64,000 nt of DNA, taken from the NCBI GenBank assembly GCA_029260615.1, contig JAJDCX010000005.1, positions 62,001 to 126,000 on the forward strand, in the 5' to 3' direction. The notes below the pieces were generated by a model. That model was not told the DNA's origin, did not search any database, and was given only the letters and a program-made list of their open reading frames with translations. The translations under genes and the position numbers were made by a program. Numbering within the stretch: position 1 is the first letter of the stretch; each line of letters begins with the position of its first letter. This document shows, piece by piece, positions 16,613-25,258 of the stretch. The DNA comes from Phycisphaeraceae bacterium. Its GTDB lineage: Bacteria > Planctomycetota > Phycisphaerae > Phycisphaerales > Phycisphaeraceae.

Positions 16613-16945
16613 TCAGACCAGCACCTTGTCCAGCTCTTCAGCAAACGCCTGCTTGGGCTGGACGCCCTGCCAGGTCTTAATCGCTTGGCCGCCCTGAAAC
16701 AGGATAACGGTGGGGATCGCCTGAATCTGGAACTTGATCGCGGTCTCCCGGTTGGAGTCCGTATCGACCTTGCCGACCTTGACCTTGCCCTGATAATCAT
16801 CTGCCAGGGCATCGATGGTGGGCCCGAGCATCTTGCAGGGCTGGCACCACTCGGCCCAGAAATCGACCAGCACAGGCAGATCGCTGGCGGCGACCTCGGC
16901 GTCAAAGTTGGCGTCGGTTATCTCTAATACGGCTTCGCTGGCCAT
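16613..16945 (-). CDS. trxA: Thioredoxin with CQPC active site
   Basis: 110 residues, full thioredoxin fold: LPVLVDFWAEWCQPCKMLGP (active site about 33-36), KVKVGKVDTDSN, and QAIPTVILFQGG with the cis-Pro. It reduces protein disulfides in the cytoplasm. The active site is CQPC where thioredoxins nearly always have CGPC; the Gln may shift redox potential or partner choice. AAGGAG 7 bases before ATG 16945 fixes the start. Upstream of the M16 peptidase, 135 bp apart. Confidence 0.92.
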   Translation of the reverse strand: MASEAVLEITDANFDAEVAASDLPVLVDFWAEWCQPCKMLGPTIDALADDYQGKVKVGKVDTDSNRETAIKFQIQAIPTVILFQGGQAIKTWQGVQPKQAFAEELDKVLV

Positions 16946-17126
16946 CGTCTTCTCCTTGGTGTGAGGCCGCAACCAAATCTAGCGGCGGCCCGTGAAAGGG
17001 CGATTCTAGGCCCGACTTCAAGCAGTATCAAGGACGCGAATAATCCGGTAGTGTGTAGGGTTATTTATACGATCCCGACTGTGTTCCGTGTGGTTCAGCG
17101 GTGATCTGCCAAGCGGACCGTTTATA

Positions 17127-17960
17127 ATGTCTATGAGCCCGCCCATCGAAATAGCCACCGCACCGCCGATTCCCCCTATCAGGCTCAGGCCCGCATCTTG
17201 GGACAGCGGGCACAGGCCCTGGCCTCTACCGGATTGCCCGTGGGCGGCCACGTTGACGCTCGAGGACCTGCTGTTCCTGCACTGGCCGATCGACCCCACC
17301 CTCCTGAGCAGCACGCTGCCTGACGGCCTTGAAATCGACACCTTCAACGGCCAAGCATGGCTGGGCGTCGTCCTGTTCAAGACCCAACATATCCGCGCCA
17401 GGCTGATACGCTCCCTTCCCAGCGTGACAGCCTATACACAGTTGAGTGTGCGGACCTACGTCACATCCGGCGGCAAGCCGGGGATGTATTTCTTCAGCCT
17501 CGACGCGAGCAACTCACTGGTCGTGCGTGCGGCACGGGCCGTGATGGGGATGAACTTCCACGAAGCCCAGGTCCAGGCAGACCACGATGCAGACGGGTGG
17601 TTACGCTACCACGGGGCAAGGAGTAGCAAGCAAGAACCGACACAACGGTTCGATGTGACCTGCCGACCCTTGGGCCAGCCTGCTCTCCCGGAAATCGGCT
17701 CACTCGATCACTTCCTCCTGGAACGCTACTGCCTGTATGCCGTCAGTCCGGACGGTGTGATAAGACGGGGCGAATTCCACCACCAGCCCTGGCAGACCCA
17801 ACCCGCAGAGGCCCATATCGCACAACTCGGCTCGGTGTCAGAACTGGGCCTGGGAGATATGAACCAAACACCGATCGTCAGATTTACCCCACGCATGGAC
17901 CTCGCCGCCTGGCTCCCCAAACGTGCCCTCCCCGCCGATCCGGTAGAATCACGCAGATGA
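17127..17960 (+). CDS. DUF2071 (YqjF-like) protein
   Basis: 277 residues. It matches the DUF2071/YqjF pattern throughout: LEDLLFLHWPIDPTLL near residue 43, GLEIDTFNGQAWLGVVLF, SVRTYVTSGGKPGMYFFSLDA, and FLLERYCLYAV with RGEFHHQPWQ near residue 210. The family fold resembles acetoacetate decarboxylase but its activity is unknown. The stop overlaps the ATG of the nucleotide-sugar dehydrogenase in an ATGA, so the two are co-translated, although no functional link is known. ATG 17127 is chosen; the ribosome site is weak and ATG 17133 is possible. Confidence 0.85.
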   Translation: MSMSPPIEIATAPPIPPIRLRPASWDSGHRPWPLPDCPWAATLTLEDLLFLHWPIDPTLLSSTLPDGLEIDTFNGQAWLGVVLFKTQHIRARLIRSLPSVTAYTQLSVRTYVTSGGKPGMYFFSLDASNSLVVRAARAVMGMNFHEAQVQADHDADGWLRYHGARSSKQEPTQRFDVTCRPLGQPALPEIGSLDHFLLERYCLYAVSPDGVIRRGEFHHQPWQTQPAEAHIAQLGSVSELGLGDMNQTPIVRFTPRMDLAAWLPKRALPADPVESRR

Positions 17961-19276
17961 CGCTTGCGAAAAAAATAGACGACGGCAGCGCCCTGATCGG
18001 CGTGGTAGCCCTTGGATATGTCGGGCTGCCTCTGCTGAGGTCGTTCTACGACGCAGGGTTCCGCGTGATCGGGTTCGATGTGGACCCTGAAAAAGTCCGC
18101 ATGCTCAACGCCGGGGAAAACTACCTCAAGCACCTGGGCGAAGCTTTCGTCAGCGAGATGTCGGCCTCAGATCGCTTCGAGGTCACCGACGACTTTGGCC
18201 GACTCGGCGAACCCGACGCGATCATGATCTGTGTCCCCACGCCTTTAGGCCCACACCAGGAACCCGACCTCAGCTTCGTCGAACACGCCGCGGACGATGT
18301 CGCCAAGACACTCCGAGCCGGGCAGTTGATCGTGTTGGAATCGACGACTTACCCAGGCACCACCCGAGAGGTCATGCTGCCCAGGCTTGAGGCTGGGGAA
18401 ACCGGGGGGTTACGCTGCGGCAAAGACTTCTACCTGGCTTATTCCCCCGAACGCGAAGACCCCGGGCGCAAAGACCACAACACACAGACCATCCCAAAAC
18501 TCGTCGGCGGGATCGATGCAAAGTCCGGCGAACTGGCCGTGCAGATGTACCGCAAGGCCATCAAAGAAGTCATCCCTGTTAGCTCCGCAGAGGTCGCCGA
18601 GAGCGCCAAGATCCTTGAGAATGTCTACCGCGCGGTGAACATCGCACTGGTCAACGAGATGAAAGTCATCCTCGATAAAATGGGGATCGACGTCTGGGAG
18701 GTCATCGACGCCGCCGCGACCAAGCCGTTTGGCTACCAGGCCTTCTACCCCGGACCAGGCCTAGGCGGGCACTGCATCCCTATCGACCCGTACTACCTCA
18801 CATGGAAAGCCAGAGAGGTCGGCCAACCCACACGCTTCATCGAACTCGCAGGCCACGTCAACCACCACATGCCCGACTACGTCGTCCAGCGGACCCTCCT
18901 GGCACTGAACGAGGAAGGCAAATCCGTCCGGGGCTCGCGGATCCTGGTCATGGGCCTGGCCTACAAGCCCGATGTCGATGACGTCCGGGAAAGCCCCAGC
19001 TTCGAGTTGATCGAACAACTCCTGGCATTGGGAGCCCAGGTCCAATACCACGACCCCCACGTCCAAACCACCCATAAAATGCGCCGACACAACCTTAAGA
19101 TGGGAAGTGTTGATATATCTGCTGATTCAGTCAGTGATTATGATTGTGTTTTGATCGCCACCCACCACGCCGCCTGCGATTGGGCCATGATCGCCCAAAA
19201 CGCCAGCCTCATTGTCGATACCCGTGGGATTATGCGCGGCAGAACCGATGTGACCGGCCGAGTCGTTATGGCGTGA
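17957..19276 (+). CDS. UDP-N-acetylglucosamine 6-dehydrogenase-like nucleotide-sugar dehydrogenase
   Basis: 439 residues. NAD-binding domain with GVVALGYVGLPLL (about 15-27; the first glycine of the usual GLGYVG is Ala), ICVPTPLG, ESTTYPGTT and YSPEREDPG; then a central domain with AKILENVYRAVNIALVNE and the catalytic Cys in GGHCIPIDPYYL (about 274); and a C-terminal UDP-binding domain (LGLAYKPDVDDVRESPS). It oxidises the C6 alcohol of a UDP-HexNAc or UDP-hexose to the uronate for surface polysaccharide. The FYPGPGLGGHCIP form is typical of WbpA/WecC-like enzymes rather than UDP-glucose dehydrogenase. Lies near the dTDP-rhamnose cluster. Confidence 0.9.
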   Translation: MTLAKKIDDGSALIGVVALGYVGLPLLRSFYDAGFRVIGFDVDPEKVRMLNAGENYLKHLGEAFVSEMSASDRFEVTDDFGRLGEPDAIMICVPTPLGPHQEPDLSFVEHAADDVAKTLRAGQLIVLESTTYPGTTREVMLPRLEAGETGGLRCGKDFYLAYSPEREDPGRKDHNTQTIPKLVGGIDAKSGELAVQMYRKAIKEVIPVSSAEVAESAKILENVYRAVNIALVNEMKVILDKMGIDVWEVIDAAATKPFGYQAFYPGPGLGGHCIPIDPYYLTWKAREVGQPTRFIELAGHVNHHMPDYVVQRTLLALNEEGKSVRGSRILVMGLAYKPDVDDVRESPSFELIEQLLALGAQVQYHDPHVQTTHKMRRHNLKMGSVDISADSVSDYDCVLIATHHAACDWAMIAQNASLIVDTRGIMRGRTDVTGRVVMA

Positions 19277-19378
19277 CTATCTGCCACAAACCCTTGTTTT
19301 AACTGACTTTTCGCTTGACCAGAGGGGGTTTTGGCGTCAAAATTAGATACCGATGGGCTCCGCCCGAATATGTCGGTG

Positions 19379-19384
19379 TATAAT
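19379..19384 (+). promoter_or_regulatory. -10 element of the dockerin protease gene
   Basis: TATAAT 51 bases before the start codon, preceded by GGTG. It is followed by a hairpin ACCCGCC / GGCGGGT (19394-19412) in the leader. No good -35 box. Confidence 0.38.
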
Positions 19385-19435
19385 GTCATACCAACCCGCC
19401 ATCCCGGCGGGTAAAGGTTGGGAGTAGATCAGCGG

Positions 19436-20575
19436 ATGAGTATTTTTCGCATCGCCATAAAAGCGGCCGGGCTATCGGCATGTTTAATGATGCCCCTGGC
19501 TGTGTCGCAGGCCGGCCTGATTGATGACGCCGCCAACGACGCCGACCACCTCGCACTCGCCGCGCTGCCCCAGTACGACCCCGTCGGCGTGGTCAAACGC
19601 CTCGGTACGATTGTGGATAGCTCTGGCATCCTCATCGCCCCTCAATGGGTGCTCACCGCAGCACACACCATCCCTTCGGGGAACCCCGGCCCAACGGATA
19701 CCTGGACCTTTGGCGGCGAAGTACGCAACATCGACCAAGCCATCCGAAACCCAAGCTTTACCGGCAACATCGCCGACGGCTTCGACATCGCACTGCATAA
19801 ACTCGACAGCCCAATCACCAGCATCACACCCGCACAACTCTATACCGGCACCGCCGCCAGCCTCCTCGGCGAAACCCTGACCTACGTCGGGTACGGCCAG
19901 TCCGGCACAGGCAGCACCGGCGCCACCGGCACCACCGGCACCAAACGTGCTGGCAACAACATCGGTGACCAACTCGGCTTCACCCTCAACCCCGGGCCCA
20001 GCGAATCTATCTGGTCCGATCAGATCCTCTTCGCCGACATGGACGACCCACCCGGAGGGCCCCAGTTTGGCAACCCGCTGGGCAGCACCTTCCCCATCAA
20101 CCTCGAATACCTCATCGCACTGGGCGACTCCGGCGGCGGATTCTTCGTCGAGCAGAATGGCGAACACTTTGTTGCAGGCGTCAACTCCATTCTTTTTAAC
20201 TTCGACCCCGCTGAACTTGGCTTCGGCGACATCATGGGCAGCACCACCATCGAGCAATCACTCACTTGGATTCTCGATACCATCGCACCCGATCCCATCC
20301 TCGGTGACCTCGACGGTGACGGGTTCGTCGGCATTGAAGACCTCAACCTCGTCTTGGGCAACTGGAATCAGAATGTCACCGCAGGCGACTTGGGATTAGG
20401 CGACCCCACCGGCGATGGGTTCGTTGGCATCGAAGACCTCAACCTCGTCCTGGGCAACTGGAACGCCGGCACACAACCGCCAATAAACCAGTTGCTCGGC
20501 GCAGCCCCCGAACCAGGCACGATCGCTCTGCTCGTCACCGCGGGCACAGGCACCCTTCTCCGCCGTAGACGCTGA
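19436..20575 (+). CDS. Secreted trypsin-like protease with dockerin-like repeats and PEP-CTERM
   Basis: 379 residues. Signal peptide (residues 1-26, AAGLSACLMMPLAVSQA), trypsin-fold domain (about 40-275) with His in VLTAAHT, Asp in DGFDIALH and Ser in ALGDSGGGFF, then two calcium-binding type-I-dockerin-like repeats: GDLDGDGFVGIEDLNLVLGN and GDPTGDGFVGIEDLNLVLGN. It ends in PEPGTIALLVTAG...LLRRRR, a PEP-CTERM sorting signal (Pro-Glu-Pro, helix, Arg run). It probably cleaves proteins in the outer envelope or matrix. The charged end would be removed by an exosortase, which is not encoded in this window. ATG 19436 is preceded by GGGAG. Confidence 0.85.
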   Translation: MSIFRIAIKAAGLSACLMMPLAVSQAGLIDDAANDADHLALAALPQYDPVGVVKRLGTIVDSSGILIAPQWVLTAAHTIPSGNPGPTDTWTFGGEVRNIDQAIRNPSFTGNIADGFDIALHKLDSPITSITPAQLYTGTAASLLGETLTYVGYGQSGTGSTGATGTTGTKRAGNNIGDQLGFTLNPGPSESIWSDQILFADMDDPPGGPQFGNPLGSTFPINLEYLIALGDSGGGFFVEQNGEHFVAGVNSILFNFDPAELGFGDIMGSTTIEQSLTWILDTIAPDPILGDLDGDGFVGIEDLNLVLGNWNQNVTAGDLGLGDPTGDGFVGIEDLNLVLGNWNAGTQPPINQLLGAAPEPGTIALLVTAGTGTLLRRRR

Positions 20576-20747
20576 CACCCCCGGCACAAACCACGTCTCT
20601 ATGTCAGCAAGCCTTCCTTGCCTAAGTCGGCACCCACACCAGACGCTTTTTAATGTCTGAATCTGCGCGTTTTTGCTTGCGGCCATACTTGGCGGCGCAG
20701 TATACTGCGACCACCTCAATACACATACCATGCCGGGAGGCCCTACC

Positions 20748-21827
20748 ATGCGTGCCCGAGCTCACCTCGCCACAACCGCTTTGCTCGCCCTTTTCCAAAT
20801 CACCGTGCAAGCCGAGATCAGCCTGCCGACGATCACACCCCTGCCCATCCCAGCCGGGAAGCTCATTAACGAAGGCGGCGGCGCAACGCTCGACAACTTT
20901 GTCAGCCAGGATCTGTTCGCCAACACCTCCGACGACTGGACCATCGCAGCGATCGTCGTGGAGCTAACGGCTGGGTCGATTTACCAAGACACAGTCGGCA
21001 GCTCCACAGGCGCAGGCCCGGCAGCACCCAACATCATCGTGGCTATGCCCTCGGTCGAATATGACACCTACGTCACTACCACCGCCAGCTATGGCGCCGC
21101 CGTCGAAGGTGCCGCTGGCGATCTCGGCGACCTGCTATTTAAGCCCGATGACACAACCGGCTTGAGTTTGTCCTGGCATGCGTTTGCACAAGATGAGAAC
21201 AACATAGGGGCCACGCGGATCGGCCGGTTTACTTTCTCAGACGACGCGCAGGGTACATGGTCTTTGGCGGTAGGTGAGAAGTTTGGCCGGGCAAATAAGT
21301 TTCTGAACCACCCCATCGTCAACGGGCAGATGGTAATTAATCGATTGAATGGCGACATGAACTTCGACGGCTTCGTTGGGATCGAAGACATCAACACGAT
21401 ACTCAGCTCATGGAACCACGACGTCACGCCCGGGGACCACCGGGCCGGCGACTCGACCGGTGACGGATTCGTCGGGATCGAGGATATGGGGCATGTGCTG
21501 GCAAACTGGAACTCCGGCCTCGTACCTCTGGTACCCGGTTCAATTAATACAGTTGAGCGCGACTTGGATGGTGATGGCTTTGTCGGGATCGACGACCAGA
21601 ACATCCTGCTAAGCAACTGGAACCTGAATGTCCCACCTGCCGATCCTCGGGCAGACCCATCGGGGGATGGTTTTGTCGGGATCGACGACAAGGTCAACGG
21701 CAACTGGAACGCCGGAACTCCCCCAGCACCGATCCTAGATAGTAGTCCGCCGGTGGTTGTCCCCGAACCCGGAACATTCGCCTTGCTGACCGTTGGGTGT
21801 GGGATGTTGCTTAGGCGTCGCGCTTAA
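20748..21827 (+). CDS. Secreted protein with four dockerin-like repeats and PEP-CTERM
   Basis: 359 residues. Signal peptide (about 1-23, ATTALLALFQITVQA), a beta-rich ectodomain (about 24-205) that I do not recognise, then four dockerin-like repeats of about 24-33 residues. The fourth reads GDGFVGIDDKVNGNWN and is shortened by about two residues, so its second helix is damaged. Ends with PEPGTFALLTVG...LLRRRA. GGGAGG 8 bases before ATG 20748 fixes the start. The ectodomain pattern (ANTSDDWTIAAIVVELT...TFSDDAQGTWSLAV) recalls planctomycete secreted proteins. It ends tail-to-tail with rfbB; the two stop codons overlap in TTAA. Confidence 0.8.
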   Translation: MRARAHLATTALLALFQITVQAEISLPTITPLPIPAGKLINEGGGATLDNFVSQDLFANTSDDWTIAAIVVELTAGSIYQDTVGSSTGAGPAAPNIIVAMPSVEYDTYVTTTASYGAAVEGAAGDLGDLLFKPDDTTGLSLSWHAFAQDENNIGATRIGRFTFSDDAQGTWSLAVGEKFGRANKFLNHPIVNGQMVINRLNGDMNFDGFVGIEDINTILSSWNHDVTPGDHRAGDSTGDGFVGIEDMGHVLANWNSGLVPLVPGSINTVERDLDGDGFVGIDDQNILLSNWNLNVPPADPRADPSGDGFVGIDDKVNGNWNAGTPPAPILDSSPPVVVPEPGTFALLTVGCGMLLRRRA

Positions 21828-22855
21828 CGCCCCCCGTACTGCTTCTCGTAATAGCTTAGATACTCACCGCTCTTTACGCGGTGCCACCACGTCTCGTTTT
21901 CTACATACCACTTGATCGTGTTTTCCAACGCACCGGGCCAGGCGCTGCGGGTCGGCTCCCAGCCAAGGTCTCGCTTGATCTTCGTGGCATCAATCGCGTA
22001 ACGTCGGTCGTGCCCCAAACGGTCCGTGACATACTCAATGCTCGACTCGTCCTTGCCCATCGCAGCGAGAATAGAATGCGTCAGCTCCAGGTTAGATCGC
22101 TCATTGTTCCCGCCGATGCAGTAGGTCTCCCCAGCGGCTCCCTTCTCCAACACCGCCAACAAAGCCTCGCAGTGGTCTTCAACGTGCAACCAATCGCGGA
22201 CATTCTTGCCATCCCCATACAGCGGAACCTTCTTGCCTTCGATCAGGTTCGTGACAAATAGCGGGATCACTTTCTCAGGAAACTGGTAAGGCCCAAAGTT
22301 ATTCGAGCAGTTGGTCGTGCAGGCATTAATCCCAAACGTGTGACAATATGCCCTGACTATCATGTCTGACCCCGCCTTGCTGGCGGAGTACGGGCTGCTA
22401 GGCGCAAAGGGTGTTGCCTCCGTGAACTTAACTTCCAGCTGGTCCAACGGCAGGTCGCCGAACACCTCGTCGGTAGAAACATGCACAAACCGCTTGGTGT
22501 TATCAGGATCGGCCCGACGCAGCGCATCCAGCAAAGTCTGCGTGCCTAACACATTGGATTCGATGAACGGACGAGCGTCGATGATCGAACGATCAACGTG
22601 GCTTTCCGCAGCCATATGCACCACCACATCACATTCTTTAATCAACTCGGTCGTGAGTTCAAGATCGAGGATGTTGCCGTGGACAAAACGGTACCGAGGT
22701 TCGCCGTCCAGGTCGCTAAGACTCTCTGGGTTGCCGGAGTAAGTCAACGAATCGAGGTTAATAATCGAACAGTCCGGGCGTTCGCGCAAAACGAAGCGGA
22801 CAAAGTTGGAGCCGATGAACCCGGCCCCGCCGGTTAGGAGGATACGGGTACTCAT
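21824..22855 (-). CDS. rfbB: dTDP-glucose 4,6-dehydratase
   Basis: 343 residues. Extended short-chain dehydrogenase: GGAGFIGSNFVRF (NAD site, 9-21), HMAAESHVDRS (about 82-92), STDEVFGDL with the catalytic Asp-Glu pair (about 124-132), YSASKAGSDM with Tyr and Lys (about 153-162), and NNFGPYQFPEK. It converts dTDP-glucose to dTDP-4-keto-6-deoxyglucose, step two of dTDP-L-rhamnose synthesis in the cytoplasm. Last gene of the rfb operon; its ATG overlaps the stop of rfbD (ATGA). Confidence 0.95.
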   Translation of the reverse strand: MSTRILLTGGAGFIGSNFVRFVLRERPDCSIINLDSLTYSGNPESLSDLDGEPRYRFVHGNILDLELTTELIKECDVVVHMAAESHVDRSIIDARPFIESNVLGTQTLLDALRRADPDNTKRFVHVSTDEVFGDLPLDQLEVKFTEATPFAPSSPYSASKAGSDMIVRAYCHTFGINACTTNCSNNFGPYQFPEKVIPLFVTNLIEGKKVPLYGDGKNVRDWLHVEDHCEALLAVLEKGAAGETYCIGGNNERSNLELTHSILAAMGKDESSIEYVTDRLGHDRRYAIDATKIKRDLGWEPTRSAWPGALENTIKWYVENETWWHRVKSGEYLSYYEKQYGGR

Positions 22856-23739
22856 ACAGACTGCGGCTCCATTTGGCCGATGACTTCGGCGAGGTTGTGT
22901 TTCCAGTCGGGCATCGGCCCAAGAGCCGATTCTGTCTTGCTGATATCCAACACGCTGTACGCCGGCCGGGGCGCGGGGCGCTTAAACTCTTCACTGGTGC
23001 AAGGCTTCACATCACAGGTGTGCCCCACCAACCGCTTGATCTCACGGGTAAACTCAAACCAGGAACATTCCCCACCATCGGTGATGTGGAACGTGCCAAG
23101 CTCGCCTTTCTCCAGCAACTTAAGCGAAGACGCCGACAGGTGCTGGGCGCTGGTAGGTCGACCCCGCTGGTCATCAACCACATTCAACTCGTCGCGCTCA
23201 CGGGTCAAACGGATCATGCTGATAACAAAATTCCGCGCCCACGGTGCGTACAACCAACTCGTGCGAACCAAAAGATAGTCACACCCCGAGGCTTCGATGA
23301 GTTGCTCGCCTTGCGACTTGGTTCGGCCATACGCATTCACCGGGTCGCGCGGATGGCCTACCGGGTAAGGCGTATCGGCCTTGCCATCAAAAACATAATC
23401 GGTCGAGTAATGAATCAGCGCCGCGCCGATGGCTTTGCAGTGATCCGCCAGATACCCCGCCGCCTGGGCGTTGATCTTGTGTGCGACCGGCTCCTGATCT
23501 TCGCAACCGTCCACATCAGTAAACGCAGCACAGTTAACCACCGTGCGTACATCCTTGCCGATATGCTCAGCTATCGAATTGGGATCGGTAATGTCCAGTG
23601 TCGGCAGGTCGAGCCCCGTGTGTTCGATGCCACGCGCCTCAAGCAACTCGCGCCACGCTCGGCCGAGCATCCCCAACGCACCGACAACCACAACAGGCCC
23701 GACGCCTCGCCCCGCAGACTGGTCCGCTTCACCACTCAT
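22852..23739 (-). CDS. rfbD: dTDP-4-dehydrorhamnose reductase
   Basis: 295 residues. GALGMLGRAWRELLEARG (NAD(P) site about 19-36), NCAAFTDVDGCED (about 88-100), STDYVFDG and PVNAYGRTKSQGEQ (catalytic Tyr and Lys about 152 and 156), and VRTSWLYAPW. It carries out the final reduction to dTDP-L-rhamnose. The start overlaps the end of the RmlC-like gene and the stop overlaps rfbB, so the three are translationally coupled. The first 17 residues (MSGEADQSAGRGVGPVV) form a short N-terminal extension. Confidence 0.93.
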   Translation of the reverse strand: MSGEADQSAGRGVGPVVVVGALGMLGRAWRELLEARGIEHTGLDLPTLDITDPNSIAEHIGKDVRTVVNCAAFTDVDGCEDQEPVAHKINAQAAGYLADHCKAIGAALIHYSTDYVFDGKADTPYPVGHPRDPVNAYGRTKSQGEQLIEASGCDYLLVRTSWLYAPWARNFVISMIRLTRERDELNVVDDQRGRPTSAQHLSASSLKLLEKGELGTFHITDGGECSWFEFTREIKRLVGHTCDVKPCTSEEFKRPAPRPAYSVLDISKTESALGPMPDWKHNLAEVIGQMEPQSV

Positions 23740-24230
23740 TTGTGTTGGATCTCCCAGGGAAACCCGGGGACCGAGTCGTAATCTCTGCGATCCTCATCCG
23801 GTGCTGCGGGGTCATACTGATGAGTGACGTAATACAACAACCCGGCAGGCTCACTCCCGACAGTCGCCGCACCGTGCCATAACGACGGAGGGATCACCAT
23901 CACGCCCGGCCGCTTCTCGCCAATCACCGCAACCCACGCCCGGCTACTCTCCTCGTCATACACACCAACCTTAAGATGCCCATGAAGACACAACCAAAAA
24001 TCCGTCTGCTTGGCGTGCCGATGCCAGGCCTTGATGATATTCGGATACATCACCGAGTAGTTGACCTGCCCAGTCGGAGCGAGCACATTCTGGAACTGAT
24101 TCATCAACGACCAGCCGCGGTCATCGGTGAAGACGGCGGTCGGCGAGAAGATCGGCTCGTTCTTTTCCTGTGCAAGAGCAAAGGCATCAGCGAGCGAACC
24201 ATCGTGTGTAGTTGGTGTAATAGTTTTCAA
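23736..24230 (-). CDS. rfbC: RmlC-like cupin, presumed dTDP-4-dehydrorhamnose 3,5-epimerase
   Basis: 164 residues, about 20 shorter than standard RmlC and diverged. The cupin barrel is visible: IIKAWHRHAKQTDFWLCLHGHLKVGVYD (with candidate catalytic His in WHRH), VMVIPPSLWHGAA and YYVTHQYDPAAPDEDRRDYD. The usual RGLHYQ motif is replaced by IKAWHRH. Its place between rfbA and rfbD, with an ATGA overlap into rfbD, makes it the only candidate epimerase of the pathway. A sugar 3- or 5-epimerase making a different deoxysugar is an alternative. Confidence 0.78.
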   Translation of the reverse strand: MKTITPTTHDGSLADAFALAQEKNEPIFSPTAVFTDDRGWSLMNQFQNVLAPTGQVNYSVMYPNIIKAWHRHAKQTDFWLCLHGHLKVGVYDEESSRAWVAVIGEKRPGVMVIPPSLWHGAATVGSEPAGLLYYVTHQYDPAAPDEDRRDYDSVPGFPWEIQHK

Positions 24231-24286
24231 AGTGTAGATCGGGTATCGGGTATCGTCCAGAGCGTAAAGCTTTATTTCCAGATTTC

Positions 24287-25027
24287 CTAATTTCCAGCTT
24301 TCCTATTCGCCCCGCCATTCTTAACTAATTCGCTGGCGAGGAAAAGACTGTTAAACGTGCCGGCGTCAGTCCACCAGCCATCAAGAACTTCACTGGTCAG
24401 GTCGCCACGCTTGAGGTAAGCGTTATTGACATCGGTGATCTCCAACTCACCACGGTTCGATGGCTTAAGTGTCTGGCAGATGCTAAACACATCAAAGTCG
24501 TAGAAGTATATCCCCGTGACAGCCAGATTGCTGGGCGGATCCTTAGGCTTCTCGATGATGCGTGTGACCGTCCCGCTGCCATCGAGTTCAGCAACGCCGA
24601 ACCTTTCCGGGTCGTGGACCTTCTTAAGCAATAGCTTCGCACCGGAAGCCTGTGCCCGGAAGTCGTCTACAGCTTTGGTGATAGACCGCTCAATGATGTT
24701 GTCACCGAGGATCACACAGACCTTCCCGCCATCCGCAAACTCCTCCGCCAGCTTGAGCGCATCGGCGATCCCGCCTTCTCCTTCCTGGTAGGCATAACCC
24801 AGATACTTCAGCCCAAGCTGATGCCCGTTCTTCAGGAGCTTAAGAAAGTCGCCCGCGTGCTCGCCCCCCGTGACAACCAACACCTCATCGATCCCAGCGT
24901 TAACCAGGCACTCGATGGGGTAATGGATCATCGGCCGATCGTAGACCGGCAGCAGGTGCTTATTAGTAACCAGCGTCAGCGGGCGCAGCCTGGTGCCCAG
25001 TCCGCCAGCTAGGATGATGCCCTTCAT
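24287..25027 (-). CDS. rfbA: Glucose-1-phosphate thymidylyltransferase (short form)
   Basis: 246 residues. MKGIILAGGLGTRLRPLT at the N-terminus is the nucleotide-binding signature, followed by NKHLLPVYDRPMIHYPIE, VILGDNIIE (metal Asp about 108) and IIEKPKDPPSN, then LEITDVNNAYLKRG and GWWTDAGTF. It makes dTDP-glucose from dTTP and glucose-1-phosphate. About 45 residues shorter than enterobacterial RmlA, lacking the C-terminal allosteric helices, as in other short RmlA proteins. ATG 25027 starts exactly at the signature. First gene of the rfb operon, 56 bp before the RmlC-like gene; divergent from the glycosyltransferase gene. Confidence 0.93.
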   Translation of the reverse strand: MKGIILAGGLGTRLRPLTLVTNKHLLPVYDRPMIHYPIECLVNAGIDEVLVVTGGEHAGDFLKLLKNGHQLGLKYLGYAYQEGEGGIADALKLAEEFADGGKVCVILGDNIIERSITKAVDDFRAQASGAKLLLKKVHDPERFGVAELDGSGTVTRIIEKPKDPPSNLAVTGIYFYDFDVFSICQTLKPSNRGELEITDVNNAYLKRGDLTSEVLDGWWTDAGTFNSLFLASELVKNGGANRKAGN

Positions 25028-25258
25028 AGATTCAACCCTTACCCTCTTGACACATAGGAGGTTATCCGGACCCTTCGTCGGACCGGCTCGTGTATTGTGC
25101 ATCGGCTAGAGATGGTACGTCAATCCATCAAAACCTTTGCCCGATTCAGGGTGTTGGCATATCATGATATCAGTGTAAATGCCGGATATTCCCGCGTGGA
25201 TACGACCCGGCACACCCCGGATCGGCCTAAACCGGCCCGGGCACGACCAAGGCCCGAC

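Noticed and set aside
17957-17995. Loss of a glycine in the NAD motif of the nucleotide-sugar dehydrogenase (VVALGYVG).
   Set aside because: Ala is tolerated at this position in other dehydrogenases as far as I recall, and the rest of the enzyme including the catalytic Cys is intact.
25158-25171. Palindrome ATATCATGATAT in the rfbA/glycosyltransferase divergent region as a sigma-54 or operator site.
   Set aside because: No -24/-12 spacing and only 12 bp; such short AT palindromes are common by chance.
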